From Chitinophaga pinensis (GTDB lineage Bacteria > Bacteroidota > Bacteroidia > Flavobacteriales_D > Crocinitomicaceae): 64,000 nt of DNA. The notes under the pieces are model-generated. The model searched no databases. It saw nothing but the letters and a program-made list of their open reading frames with translations, and had not been told where the DNA came from. A program made the position numbers and the translations under genes. Shown here in pieces: positions 32,146 through 41,962 of the stretch; within the stretch, counting starts at the first letter, position 1, and the number at the start of each line of letters is the position of its first letter. The stretch covers positions 1 to 64,000 of the forward strand of contig CALPMT020000014.1 in assembly GCA_943324745.2 (NCBI GenBank), read 5' to 3'.

Positions 32146-35100
32146 TTAACTCTTCACTAATCCAATCTTCGCATCTCCTTCTTCTACTAAATCTACCACT
32201 AACGCTTCACCGTCAAATGAACCAAATGAAATTTCTGTTGCTAATACTTCATTGCAAACATACTCTTCGTTTTGCGCAATGGCAGCTTGAATTTCACTCG
32301 CACATTCTACGGTCAATCTGATTTTATCCGTCACTTCCAAACCAGAATCCTTACGTAAATTTTGTACGCGGTTTACTAACTCACGCGCAATACCTTCCGA
32401 TTTTAATTCGTCTGTGATGGTAATATCTAAGGCAACTGTTAATCCTCCTTCCGTACTTACCAACCATCCTGGAATGTCTTGTGCTAAGATTTCAAAGTCA
32501 TTGATGTCTAACACGATGTTATCTCCATCGATAGCGCCCGACCAACCTTGGTTTTTCTCCACAGCAGCAATGTCATCTGCGGTCATTTTACCGACCAACG
32601 CAGCGATAGACTTCATTTGTTTACCGTATTTAGGACCAATCGTTTTAAAGTTTGGTTTGATGCTTTTCACTAATACGCCACTTCCTTCTTCTAATAAACG
32701 CACTTCTTTCACGTTTACTTCTGATAAAATCAATTCTTTCACATGCGTGATGTTGTCAGAGAATGTTTGATTTAATGTAGGTACCATGATTGTTTGTAGT
32801 GGTTGACGTACACGAATACGCTCTTTTTTACGAATACCTAACACTAAGGAAGAAACGCGTTGTGCGATGTCCATTTGTGCTTCTAATGCTTTGTCAATCA
32901 ATGCTGTATTTACTTTCGGGAAATCTGCTAAATGTACAGAAATCACATCATGACGTTTCGTAACGGCATTTAAATCGCTGAATAGTTGATCCATAAAAAA
33001 TGGTGCGATTGGCGCTCCCAAAATGGAGACTGTTTCCAAACAGGTATACAATGTTTGGTAAGCCGATAATTTATCTTTCGAATCATCGCTTTTCCAGAAT
33101 CTTCTGCGACACAAACGTACATACCAATTCGATAATTGATCTGTCACGAAATCTTGAATCAAACGACCCGCTTTTGTTGGTTCGAATGTCTCATACGCCT
33201 CATCCACATTTTGGATTAAGGAATGCAATTGCGAAATAATCCAACGGTCAATTTCTGGTCGCTCGTTGATGTCTAAATCTTTAGCAGCGTAATCAAACCC
33301 ATCGATATTTGCATACAATGTAAAGAAGGAGTAGGTGTTGTACAAAGTTCCAAAGAACTTACGTTGCACCTCTGTAATTCCGTCTAAGTCAAATTTTAAG
33401 TTATCCCAAGGCTGTGCATTGGTAATCATGTACCAACGTGTAGCATCCGGACCAAATTTATCTAAAGTCGTAAATGGATCCACTGCATTCCCCAAACGTT
33501 TCGACATTTTTTGACCGTTTTTGTCTAACACCAATCCATTAGAAATAACGTTTTTGTAGGCTACTTTGTCGAATACCATCGTCGCAATGGCGTGAAGGGT
33601 ATAGAACCATCCACGTGTTTGGTCAACCCCTTCTGCGATAAAGTCTGCTGGGAAACTCGCGTGATTGTCTATGTATTCTTTATTTTCAAATGGATAGTGC
33701 CATTGTGCATACGGCATCGAACCTGAATCAAACCAAACGTCGATCAAGTCGGCTTCGCGTTGCATTGGTTTACCAGACGCAGAAACTAAAGTAATCGTAT
33801 CTACATAGTTTTTATGTAAATCGATTTTCGCATAGTTTTCGTTCGACATATCCCCTACTACAAAATCAGCTAATGGGTTTGTTGTCATAACACCTGCTTG
33901 AACTGCTTTGTCGCATTCGTTTTTTAATTGTTCAACAGAAGAAATGATGATACGCTCATCACCTTCTTTTGTTGACCAAATTGGAATTGGAATACCCCAA
34001 TAACGCGATCTAGAAAGGTTCCAATCATTTAGGTTTTCCAACCATTTTCCAAAACGTCCTGTACCTGTAGATTCTGGTTTCCAGTTGATTGTTTTGTTCA
34101 ATTCCATCATACGTTCTTTCGCAGCTGTTGCTTTGATGAACCATGAATCTAATGGGTAATACAATACTGGTTTGTCTGTTCTCCAACAGTGTGGGTAGCT
34201 GTGTTCATATTTCGCTACCGCAAATGCTTTGTTTTCTTCTTTCAATAAGATGGCAATCTGTACATCTACAGAACGTTCCGGTGCTTCTCCATCGTTGTAG
34301 TATTCGTTTTTCACGTACATTCCTGCAAAAGGACCAACTTCTGGACGGAATTTACCTTGTAAATCTACCAGTGGAACTAAATTTCCATGATTGTCTTTCA
34401 CTAACATTCCTGGTACACCTGCATCAGCAGCTACGCGCGCATCGTCCGCACCAAATGTAGGTGCAATGTGAACAATACCCGTACCATCCGAAGTAGTAAC
34501 GAAATCCCCACTGATCACTCTAAACGCTTCTTCTGGTGTTTCATCCGGAAGTACGAAAGGCAATAATTGTTCGTATTTGATACCAACTAAATCCGTACCC
34601 AAACATTCTCCAGCAACGAAGTAAGGAATCGTTTTATCACCTTGTTTGTAAGACGCCAATTCTTCAACAGAAGCTACTGCGGTAAATCCTTTTCCGAATT
34701 GGTAACCTACTAAGTTTTTCGCTAAAATAACATTGATTGGTTCGAAGGTATATTGGTTGAATGATTTCACCAATACGTATTCAATTTTTGGTCCAACACA
34801 CAATGCGGTATTGGATGGAAGTGTCCAAGGGGTTGTCGTCCATGCCAGTAGGTGTGTGTCGCGACGCGCACCTACGGCATTTCCTCCAATAATTTCATCA
34901 AACGGCGTTTTTTCTCCATCCTTCACTTTAAATTGTGCCACCACCGTTGTGTCTTTCACATCCCGGTAACACCCTGGTTGATTGATTTCATGTGATGATA
35001 AACCTGTTCCCGCTTTTGGAGAATAAGGTTGAATCGTATATCCTTTGTAAATTAAGTTTTTCTCGTACAATTGTCCTAACAACCACCAAACAGATTCCAT

Positions 35101-35571
35101 GTATTTTGAATCGTAGGTGATGTATGGGTCGTTCATGTCTACCCAATACCCCATTTGTTGGGTAAGGTTGTTCCAAATATCGGTGTAACGCATAACAGTT
35201 TCCTTACACGCTTTGTTGTAATCTTCTACGGAGATTTTTGTGCCGATATCTTCTTTGGTAATTCCTAATTCTTTCTCAACACCTAATTCGATGGGCAAAC
35301 CATGTGTATCCCAACCTGCTTTACGTTTTACTTGAAATCCTTTTAAAGTCTTGTAACGACAAAAAATATCTTTGATTGAACGTGCCATTACGTGGTGAAT
35401 TCCTGGAAGTCCATTCGCCGATGGAGGCCCCTCGAAAAACACGAAAGGTTTGTGGCCTTCGCGTGTTGACATGGATTTTTCAAACACTTGTTGATTTTCC
35501 CATTTTTCTAGAACGTTTTTAGCGACTTCTGGTAGATTCAACCCTTTGTATTCGTTGTATTTTGTGCTCAT
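32146..35571 (-). CDS. ileS: Isoleucyl-tRNA synthetase
   Basis: A 1141-residue class I synthetase that charges tRNA-Ile. The HIGH-equivalent is GIHH (residues 57-60) in PPSANGLPGIHHVMARSIKD. The second signature is KMSKR (about 688-692) in NGQKMSKRLGNAVDP, with WFDSGSMPYAQWHY before it. An editing (CP1) domain with TTPWTLPSNTALCVGP lies between. The C-terminal half contains the anticodon-binding and extension domains. KMSKR in place of KMSKS, and the length, point to the eukaryote-like IleS2 class. The gene ends in a hairpin terminator and has a TATCTTTG box at 35598-35605. Confidence 0.97.
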   Translation of the reverse strand: MSTKYNEYKGLNLPEVAKNVLEKWENQQVFEKSMSTREGHKPFVFFEGPPSANGLPGIHHVMARSIKDIFCRYKTLKGFQVKRKAGWDTHGLPIELGVEKELGITKEDIGTKISVEDYNKACKETVMRYTDIWNNLTQQMGYWVDMNDPYITYDSKYMESVWWLLGQLYEKNLIYKGYTIQPYSPKAGTGLSSHEINQPGCYRDVKDTTVVAQFKVKDGEKTPFDEIIGGNAVGARRDTHLLAWTTTPWTLPSNTALCVGPKIEYVLVKSFNQYTFEPINVILAKNLVGYQFGKGFTAVASVEELASYKQGDKTIPYFVAGECLGTDLVGIKYEQLLPFVLPDETPEEAFRVISGDFVTTSDGTGIVHIAPTFGADDARVAADAGVPGMLVKDNHGNLVPLVDLQGKFRPEVGPFAGMYVKNEYYNDGEAPERSVDVQIAILLKEENKAFAVAKYEHSYPHCWRTDKPVLYYPLDSWFIKATAAKERMMELNKTINWKPESTGTGRFGKWLENLNDWNLSRSRYWGIPIPIWSTKEGDERIIISSVEQLKNECDKAVQAGVMTTNPLADFVVGDMSNENYAKIDLHKNYVDTITLVSASGKPMQREADLIDVWFDSGSMPYAQWHYPFENKEYIDNHASFPADFIAEGVDQTRGWFYTLHAIATMVFDKVAYKNVISNGLVLDKNGQKMSKRLGNAVDPFTTLDKFGPDATRWYMITNAQPWDNLKFDLDGITEVQRKFFGTLYNTYSFFTLYANIDGFDYAAKDLDINERPEIDRWIISQLHSLIQNVDEAYETFEPTKAGRLIQDFVTDQLSNWYVRLCRRRFWKSDDSKDKLSAYQTLYTCLETVSILGAPIAPFFMDQLFSDLNAVTKRHDVISVHLADFPKVNTALIDKALEAQMDIAQRVSSLVLGIRKKERIRVRQPLQTIMVPTLNQTFSDNITHVKELILSEVNVKEVRLLEEGSGVLVKSIKPNFKTIGPKYGKQMKSIAALVGKMTADDIAAVEKNQGWSGAIDGDNIVLDINDFEILAQDIPGWLVSTEGGLTVALDITITDELKSEGIARELVNRVQNLRKDSGLEVTDKIRLTVECASEIQAAIAQNEEYVCNEVLATEISFGSFDGEALVVDLVEEGDAKIGLVKS

Positions 35572-35597
35572 TCAATCAAAAATTTGGTGACAAGTAA

Positions 35598-35605
35598 CAA
35601 AGATA
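35598..35605 (-). promoter_or_regulatory. Putative -7 box (TATCTTTG) for ileS
   Basis: An exact TAnnTTTG match on the minus strand, 26 bases before the ileS ATG. Confidence 0.45.
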
Positions 35606-35672
35606 AGAAATTTGAGGGGAAAGAATTCTTGAAATATTCAATTTTGCAGTCCGTCTTATTTTAAGCTAATTT

Positions 35673-36782
35673 TTATCGAAGCAACTCACTAATTTTTTGA
35701 GCATTAAATTCATTTGAAAACATTCCTTTTTCAAGTTGTTTACGTTGTGTAATATGTTCTTTTGTAAATTCTTCTAAAATTGTTTTTTTTAGTAGTATTA
35801 ATAGTTCAGAGTCAGAAGTTGCTACCTTGCAATAATCTGCTAATCCTGTATTCTCGATCATCATTTGGTTTACAATGCAAAAACGTCCTGCAAAAAGTGC
35901 GTGAATAAGTTTTAATTTGATACCAGTTTGTTGAAACGTTGGTAAAATATGAACATGTGCTTCGATTAACAATACTTCTATTTCTTCTTCCGTTAGATTT
36001 TCTTGTAAAACTATGTGGTTATATGCAGCTATTTTTTTCTTTAGATACTCAGGTGCTCCCGAACCTGCTATGATGCATGTGAAATCAACGTTTGAAAATA
36101 TTTCTTCTATTAAATAATTGACTACCCGTATGTTTTCATTGACAGCAAGGTTTCCATGGTAGAGCGCAAACATTCCAAATCCTTCTTGTGAAACTATATT
36201 TTCGTATCGATGAAAAGCAGAAATTAAATGAACATTTGTAAATTTTTTTTGAAAATAATGTACATCGTTTTTTGATATCGCGATAATCGCATTTGCATGA
36301 TTTAATATTTTCTCAAAGCGACTTAGTTTCCAACTTTCTAATTGATAATATTTTTTTTTGACACTATTTTTTTCATCAACAGCTAATTGAGCGTAATAAT
36401 CGTGCTCTACATTGTGTGTGCGAACAATTTTTAGTCTATTTGCTAATTTTGGATGATTTAATAGACCACAAGTATGCAATCCTTCAAATAGAATGGGTTG
36501 ATTATCCCGTAATAAATTTCCAAATAAAGTTTTATTAATTCTTGATTTAACTATGTATGGACTTATTGATAGATGTGTGAAAAAAGATGTTTTTCTGGGA
36601 TAATAATATACGTTTTCGCAATATTTTTCTAATTCTTCATTTTTTTCTCTTCCATATAAAAAACAATGTAGTTTAATTTTGATACCAGCTTTGTGTAATG
36701 CTTTTATTTTATAGAATACGTCTATTACTCCTCCATAATTGGTTGGAAGAGGGACATCAAAAGAAATGATATGAATACGCAT
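35673..36782 (-). CDS. Glycosyltransferase (GT4-like)
   Basis: A 369-residue protein with a GT-B layout: an N-terminal Rossmann half (HIISFDVPLPTNYGGVIDVF, a typical glycine-rich opening loop) and a C-terminal half with VLQENLTEEEIEVLLIEA, HILPTFQQTGIKLKLIHALF and FCIVNQMMIENTGL, resembling the GT4 nucleotide-sugar site. NVEHDYYAQLA resembles mannosyltransferase-like relatives. Donor and acceptor are unknown. Its ATG overlaps the stop of the preceding glycosyltransferase by one base (TAATG), so the two are translationally coupled. A surface glycan role fits the nearby nucleotide-sugar operon, although that operon is separate. Confidence 0.75.
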   Translation of the reverse strand: MRIHIISFDVPLPTNYGGVIDVFYKIKALHKAGIKIKLHCFLYGREKNEELEKYCENVYYYPRKTSFFTHLSISPYIVKSRINKTLFGNLLRDNQPILFEGLHTCGLLNHPKLANRLKIVRTHNVEHDYYAQLAVDEKNSVKKKYYQLESWKLSRFEKILNHANAIIAISKNDVHYFQKKFTNVHLISAFHRYENIVSQEGFGMFALYHGNLAVNENIRVVNYLIEEIFSNVDFTCIIAGSGAPEYLKKKIAAYNHIVLQENLTEEEIEVLLIEAHVHILPTFQQTGIKLKLIHALFAGRFCIVNQMMIENTGLADYCKVATSDSELLILLKKTILEEFTKEHITQRKQLEKGMFSNEFNAQKISELLR

Positions 36783-37918
36783 TAAAGTAAAGGTAATAAA
36801 ATTGAAATTAACTTTTTCTCTTCATTTTCCCAACAATATTCTTCGCGTGCTTTTTGGGTGTTTTCTTTCCAGATTGCTAATTGATTTTGGTTATCAAAGA
36901 TGGTTTCAATGCTTTCTGCTATGTCTTTTGGTTCATGAGAAGGTAGCAATTTCCCAACATCGTGTTTGTCTAAAATCGCGCACAATTCTGTTAAAGGACT
37001 TACCAAAATTGGAACTCCAGATGTGATGTAATCAAACACTTTATTGGGCAGAGCAAAACGATAATTTAAATTAGTCGATTTTTCAAAGGAAACACCTAAA
37101 TCCGCTTGAATTGTATACGCTGCGAGTTCACTAAAAGGAATTTGTCCAGTAAAATGTATATGGTTTAATTTCAATTCCATAGTTTTTTCTACCAAGATTT
37201 GATACACATCACCGGAGCCAACAATCAATAAATGATACGTTTCAGGTAAATACGTAAATGCTTCAATTAATTCTTCTAAACCGCGATCTTTATTGACAGC
37301 ACCTTGGTAGATTAATAAATGGCCATTAGCTGCAATGCCATATTTTTCACGAACATTCAATACATGCGCACTTGTACCATATCCTTGTAATTTCGGAACG
37401 TTTCGAACAACATGGACAGGAATATTGTATTTTTCGGAATATATTTTTGCTAACGTTTTGTTGACGGTCAACATCGTTTTAAGTTTGGGCAAAATGTACG
37501 ATTCAATCCGCAACCAAATGGAACGAACTTTCTCACGACCAATCAATTCTGGGACTTCGGTGAAGTATTCATGGCTATCGTAAATTAACCTAGAACCTTT
37601 CAATCGCGACATCAAAAAGTTTGGTAGCAGGGTGTCTAAATCGTTTGAAAAGTAAACACCACGACGATGAAAAAGCAAATAAAAAAACAAACGTAAATTA
37701 TATTCCGCATAAAATTTAAAGCCTTTTTCAAAACGTAACGACATACGATGTACTTTGTAAATGCGTTTATTTACTGGTTTACTATCTTTTTTTAATCGTC
37801 CTATTAAGGTGATTTTATATTCTGGGAAATTTGAGTAAATCGTTTCGCATACTTTGTGCACACGTTGGTCAGTAACCAAGTCGTTGATGACAGAAATATA
37901 GATGCGTTTTGTTTTCAT
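36782..37918 (-). CDS. Glycosyltransferase family 4 protein
   Basis: A 378-residue GT-B enzyme. I start it at ATG 37918 (MKTKRIYISVIND) because a TACATTTG box lies 15 bases upstream at 37934-37941, and the longer reading from 37936 would overlap that box. Features: DLVTDQRVHKVCETIYSNFP, LIYDSHEYFTEVPELIG, GHLLIYQGAVNKDRGLEELI, YHLLIVGSGD and NYRFALPNKVFDYITSGVPI, the last being the GT4 acceptor and nucleotide-binding region. The pattern is common in glycosyltransferases of surface-polysaccharide assembly. It is the first gene of the two-gene unit with 35673-36782. Substrates are not determined by sequence. Confidence 0.82.
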   Translation of the reverse strand: MKTKRIYISVINDLVTDQRVHKVCETIYSNFPEYKITLIGRLKKDSKPVNKRIYKVHRMSLRFEKGFKFYAEYNLRLFFYLLFHRRGVYFSNDLDTLLPNFLMSRLKGSRLIYDSHEYFTEVPELIGREKVRSIWLRIESYILPKLKTMLTVNKTLAKIYSEKYNIPVHVVRNVPKLQGYGTSAHVLNVREKYGIAANGHLLIYQGAVNKDRGLEELIEAFTYLPETYHLLIVGSGDVYQILVEKTMELKLNHIHFTGQIPFSELAAYTIQADLGVSFEKSTNLNYRFALPNKVFDYITSGVPILVSPLTELCAILDKHDVGKLLPSHEPKDIAESIETIFDNQNQLAIWKENTQKAREEYCWENEEKKLISILLPLL

Positions 37919-37933
37919 AATCCTTCGCTTGGC

Positions 37934-37941
37934 CAAATGTA
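37934..37941 (-). promoter_or_regulatory. Putative -7 box (TACATTTG) for the glycosyltransferase pair
   Basis: A TAnnTTTG match on the minus strand, 15 bases before ATG 37918. It helps decide that start. Confidence 0.5.
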
Positions 37942-38011
37942 AATATTATCAGTCTACTTTTTCTTAATCAAAATCATTTATTCCATAAAACATCGTATCT
38001 TAACGTCAATT

Positions 38012-39232
38012 ATGAAATTTACAGAATTACATTTGCACGAGAGTATCCTTGAAGCGATCTCTCACATGGGGTTTGAAAATGCAACTCCGATTCAAGAAAA
38101 AGCAATTCCAACCATCCTTGAAAATAAAGATTTGATTGCTTGTGCACAAACTGGTACAGGAAAGACAGCCGCTTTTATTTTACCAATTTTAAATAAACTA
38201 GTTGGGAAAGAAGATTCGACAATAGATACATTAATTATTGTTCCAACGCGTGAATTAGCGATACAAATAGAACAAGAAATTCAAGGGTTATCTTATTTTG
38301 TTTCCGTTGGTTCACAAGCAGTTTATGGTGGAACGGATGGTAAAGATTGGGATATTCAAAAAGATGCATTGAAAAATGGGACAGATATAATTGTTGCTAC
38401 TCCAGGAAAATTATTATCACACTTAAAAATGGGATATGTGAATTTTAAACACGTGAATCACCTTGTATTAGATGAAGCAGATAAGATGTTAGATATGGGT
38501 TTTACGGAGGATTTGGAACAAATTTTTTCCTATTTACCAAAGCATAAACAAACACTATTGTTTAGCGCAACAATGGCTCCCAAAATTAGAACGTTGGCCA
38601 CCAAAATTTTACACCAACCTGAAGAAATTACACTTTCAATTTCCAAACCTGCCGCAGGAGTCTCACAAAATTTATATTTAACGTTTGATAATCAGAAAAT
38701 ACCTGTTATTAAGCACATTCTAGAATCAAGACCTGAATATACCAGTATTATCATCTTTACTTCCTCGAAAAGTAAAGTCTCAGAGATTGTTCATGGTCTT
38801 CGTAAGGCCGGTTTTAAATCGCAAGGTATCTCTTCAAATTTAACGCAAACTGAACGTGAAGAAGTATTGATTGGTTTTAGATCTAAACGGATACGAATTC
38901 TTGTTGCAACGGATGTAATGAGTCGTGGTATTGACATTAAAGAAATCAATATGGTTATTAATTACGATGCACCACATGACGCTGAAGATTATGTTCACCG
39001 TATTGGAAGAACAGCTCGTGCTAATACCAAAGGTGAAGCATATACATTGATAAATGAAAAAGATATGGTGCGTATGCATCGTATCGAACAGTTGATAGAA
39101 GCTGAAATTCCGAGGTCTTTACTTCCAGAAGCTTTAGGTGCAGGTCCAGAATGGAAGATTTCTAGTAATTCACCAAATAAGAAACGAAAATTTAAAAGTA
39201 AAAATCGGACTAATTCTGTTAAGAAGGACTAA
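38012..39232 (+). CDS. DEAD-box RNA helicase
   Basis: A 406-residue helicase with all core motifs in order: the Q motif region (FENATPIQEKAIPTILENKD), AQTGTGKT, PTRELAIQ, TPGKLLSHL, DEAD, SAT, IIFTSSKSKV, VATDVMSRGIDI and HRIGRTAR. The C-terminal tail is short and basic (KKRKFKSKNRTNSVKKD), as in RhlE-type enzymes, and probably binds RNA. The expected role is RNA unwinding in ribosome assembly or mRNA decay. It is divergent from the glycosyltransferase pair. About 220 bases without a gene follow it. Confidence 0.93.
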   Translation: MKFTELHLHESILEAISHMGFENATPIQEKAIPTILENKDLIACAQTGTGKTAAFILPILNKLVGKEDSTIDTLIIVPTRELAIQIEQEIQGLSYFVSVGSQAVYGGTDGKDWDIQKDALKNGTDIIVATPGKLLSHLKMGYVNFKHVNHLVLDEADKMLDMGFTEDLEQIFSYLPKHKQTLLFSATMAPKIRTLATKILHQPEEITLSISKPAAGVSQNLYLTFDNQKIPVIKHILESRPEYTSIIIFTSSKSKVSEIVHGLRKAGFKSQGISSNLTQTEREEVLIGFRSKRIRILVATDVMSRGIDIKEINMVINYDAPHDAEDYVHRIGRTARANTKGEAYTLINEKDMVRMHRIEQLIEAEIPRSLLPEALGAGPEWKISSNSPNKKRKFKSKNRTNSVKKD

Positions 39233-39453
39233 TTTTTCTATTCACTTTTAGAGCATTTATTTTTCGAATTACTAGTACTGAATACTTTTCATCTTTGAAA
39301 GAATTACGCATTCTCTAAATGGAGTAGATATATCTGATTATACGTCAGTTTTTTGAGAATTAAGGTGTTGTATTTATTGTTACTGTGATGAATCTAAAGG
39401 GATTTACATAGTTCAATTATTCGTAAATAATTACTTCGCTACTAAACGAATAG

Positions 39454-40485
39454 TTATATAAGCATCAGTCCTATAATACCTACGATATATATAATTATTA
39501 GTGTTAAAGAATCAAATCCTAGTCTGAATAATTGTTTAGGAGATTTTATGATAAGCCCAATCATAAATATTCCTGTTAAGATGATACTCAATGCTGTTAA
39601 GTAGATGTCAGTATTATTGACTGAATTAATGGCTGGTTTCCCTAAAAGCATTGAACCCATTAGTAAAAGAACAGGTAAGAATGCATTCCCTCCAAAAATA
39701 TCACTTACTGCCATTTGATAATCTTTAAGTTTAGCAGATTCAATCCCTGTAGATATTTCAGGGAGCGCAGTAATGAGTGCTAAAAATGTTGCTCCAAAGA
39801 GCGCGTTACTTATGCTAAATCGTTTTGCGAGTGTTTCACTACATAACTCTAGCGTTAATCCACTTGCTAGTGTAATAACCGTTAATATTGAAAATAGAAG
39901 AATCGCGTTCATCGCTTGTTTTTTTGTAATTTTTGGTTCACTGGCGCGTAGTTTGTATTCTGCAATTTTTTGCTTTCTGGTATTTATATGTGGATTTTTA
40001 TATATAAGGTATATTCCTGTTATCCATACAAGTAAAATGATCCATTCTACTAATGATCCATTCAATATTGTAAAATCAGGTTGCACTTCTTTTCCGACGA
40101 TAACGAGTGATATTATTAGGATAACGATGATCCCTTCTAATAATAAACCTACGGATGATGATTTGTGTGAAAGTGGCCCTGCTTTCCCAACGCCAAAATA
40201 ATCAATAAATGCTAAAACGACTGTTTGTATTGCAATACCTCCTAAGATATTACTGACTGCAATATCTACATTTCCATTCCATGAAGCAATACCAGTAATT
40301 GCAATTTCCGGGAGATTAGTTACGATGGCTAAAAAAATCATTCCTCCCATCGCTTCTCCAATATTATAGAATTTTTATATTCTATCTAGCGCAATTGTCA
40401 ACTTAACTCCTGCTATCCAAATAGCAATTCCTGAAACTATAAATAGAATTATCAACCATTCTGTTGCTAAAAATTGGAGTGTCAT
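39454..40485 (-). pseudogene. Sodium/calcium-type cation antiporter gene interrupted by a single nonsense codon
   Basis: A full frame of 344 codons runs from ATG 40485 to the stop at 39454. It reads MTLQFLATEWLIILFIVSGI and AIWIAGVKLTIALDRI, then TAA at 40377-40375, then KFYNIGEAMGGMIFLAIVTN in the same frame. The rest has the two repeated alpha motifs of CaCA exchangers (LAIVTNLPEIAITG and LALITALPEISTG) and about ten membrane helices. Only one codon separates it from an intact gene. Translation could restart at ATG 40350, losing the first helix and 45 residues. It follows mgtC by 11 bases in one operon. A sequencing error cannot be excluded. Confidence 0.82.
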
Positions 40486-40496
40486 TTTTATATATG

Positions 40497-41135
40497 TTAA
40501 ACTTCAAATTCAATGATATATTCTGACTCATAAAGTGCTTGAATCAACTGTTCGTGATTATCAAGAGTGCCTTGAATAGAAAAAATTCCGGTATACTTAT
40601 TCTGCGTTTTTATTTTTTTTGAAATGGAGTTAGTCAAATGATATTCTTGTATCAATTTTATTAAATCATCAAAATCAAATTCATTGGATTGTACAAATGA
40701 TATTGTGTAAGTTTCGATTTTATTTGTGCGCTCAATTAATTTTTGGATCCATGTAAAGCTTAATAATACGAGCATTACGATAATTAGTGCTGCAAAAGCT
40801 AACTGATATTGACCGATACCAATTGACATACCAATTGCAGCAGAAATCCATATGGTAGTTGCTGTGGTAAGTCCTTTTACGTTCATTCCTTCTCGGAATA
40901 TCGCTCCAGCACCTAAAAATCCTATACCGGTTACTATATTAGAAGCAATTCTTCCATCATTACTGATTAAATTGGATAATATGGTGAATAGGGTAGATCC
41001 TACTGTTATTAGAATGACTGTTCTAAATCCTGCTGCTTTACTTTTGTATTCTCTTTCAGCACCAATAACTGCGCCAACTAGCATGGCGACAAATACTTTG
41101 GTTCCTTCTTCAATAATTAGTGGATTTGAAATCAT
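40497..41135 (-). CDS. MgtC/SapB family membrane protein
   Basis: A 212-residue protein. The conserved N-terminal membrane domain is present: MLVGAVIGAEREYKSKAAGF, RTVILITVGSTLFTILSNL, IVTGIGFLGAGAIFREG and KGLTTATTIWISAAIGMSIG, giving four to five helices. The C-terminal roughly 70 residues form a soluble ACT-like domain. MgtC proteins affect magnesium homeostasis and ATP synthase in some species, while others of the family are of unknown role. It is the first gene of a two-gene unit with the interrupted cation antiporter. mgtE at 56877 is a second magnesium-related gene in the window. Confidence 0.9.
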   Translation of the reverse strand: MISNPLIIEEGTKVFVAMLVGAVIGAEREYKSKAAGFRTVILITVGSTLFTILSNLISNDGRIASNIVTGIGFLGAGAIFREGMNVKGLTTATTIWISAAIGMSIGIGQYQLAFAALIIVMLVLLSFTWIQKLIERTNKIETYTISFVQSNEFDFDDLIKLIQEYHLTNSISKKIKTQNKYTGIFSIQGTLDNHEQLIQALYESEYIIEFEV

Positions 41136-41205
41136 ATCTCTTTAGTATAAAGTAAAGATATCATTTTCTTCAAATCAGTATGTATGATTTATTAATCGTT
41201 TTACT

Positions 41206-41961
41206 CTATTGATGTAAACTCTTGTTTTTCAATGGTAATTCTGATAATTTATGAAAATACGGATGTGAGGCACAACGCTCAAGTATTTCGAGGTGTTCAA
41301 TTCTATGGCAATCCAAAGATACAAAATCTACTAATTTGTTGTCGATCAGGTAATGCGCTTGTTTCATTACTTCAGGTCCGTAGTGACCAATTATGGACAA
41401 TAAATTAACCTGTATTTGTACTCCCTTGTTACGATACTCTTCAATTTTAGAAGGATTATTGAAATAATATGGATATCTTTCGTAGTGTGCTAGTACAGGT
41501 ATATATCCATTTACTGTCATATCAAAGATCAAACTATCAATTTGGGAGGGTTCACTAAAAAATGAATATTCAAATAATAAATAATTTCCATTAAAAGTAA
41601 CAGCTCGTTTTTCTTTGATTGATTGTGTTAATTCTTCCTCGTAGAAGTTTTCAGCAGCTGCTTCAAATTCAATTTCGATGTCTAGACGTTTTAGCTCAGC
41701 TTTAACTTCTGCATGCTTTTCTGCAATGATTTCAGGTGTGTTTTGGTAGTAATCCATCATTATATGAGGAGTAGCAATCAATTTTTTGTACCCTAACTCT
41801 TTAAATTTCAAAATCATTCCAATACTATGATCTAATGTTGCGGCTCCATCATCTATTCCTGGTAGTAGATGACTATGCATGTCAACACCTATTAATGAAA
41901 AGTCAAAAGGAGGTAATTGTACTTCTGGTTTTTTTTTCGAAAATATAGAGAATAGTCCCAT
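41206..41961 (-). CDS. CpsB/YwqE-type PHP-domain tyrosine phosphatase
   Basis: About 251 residues from ATG 41961 (MGLFSIF). A longer frame from 42009 overlaps the rfbB gene and adds nothing family-like. PHP-domain metal motifs are seen: GVDMHSHLLPGIDDGA, ATPHIMMDYYQNTP, LFEYSFFSEPSQID, PVLAHYERYPYY and FVSLDCHRIEHL. Such enzymes dephosphorylate the tyrosine-rich tail of capsule-chain-length kinases and so control export of surface polysaccharide. No Wzc-type kinase is in the window. It is the last gene of the nucleotide-sugar operon, with 1 base between it and rfbB, which fits a regulatory role in that polysaccharide. Confidence 0.85.
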   Translation of the reverse strand: MGLFSIFSKKKPEVQLPPFDFSLIGVDMHSHLLPGIDDGAATLDHSIGMILKFKELGYKKLIATPHIMMDYYQNTPEIIAEKHAEVKAELKRLDIEIEFEAAAENFYEEELTQSIKEKRAVTFNGNYLLFEYSFFSEPSQIDSLIFDMTVNGYIPVLAHYERYPYYFNNPSKIEEYRNKGVQIQVNLLSIIGHYGPEVMKQAHYLIDNKLVDFVSLDCHRIEHLEILERCASHPYFHKLSELPLKNKSLHQ

Positions 41962-41962
41962 T

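Noticed and set aside
40497-41160. Magnesium-responsive leader for mgtC
   Set aside because: The upstream region of mgtC is too short and unstructured to show one.
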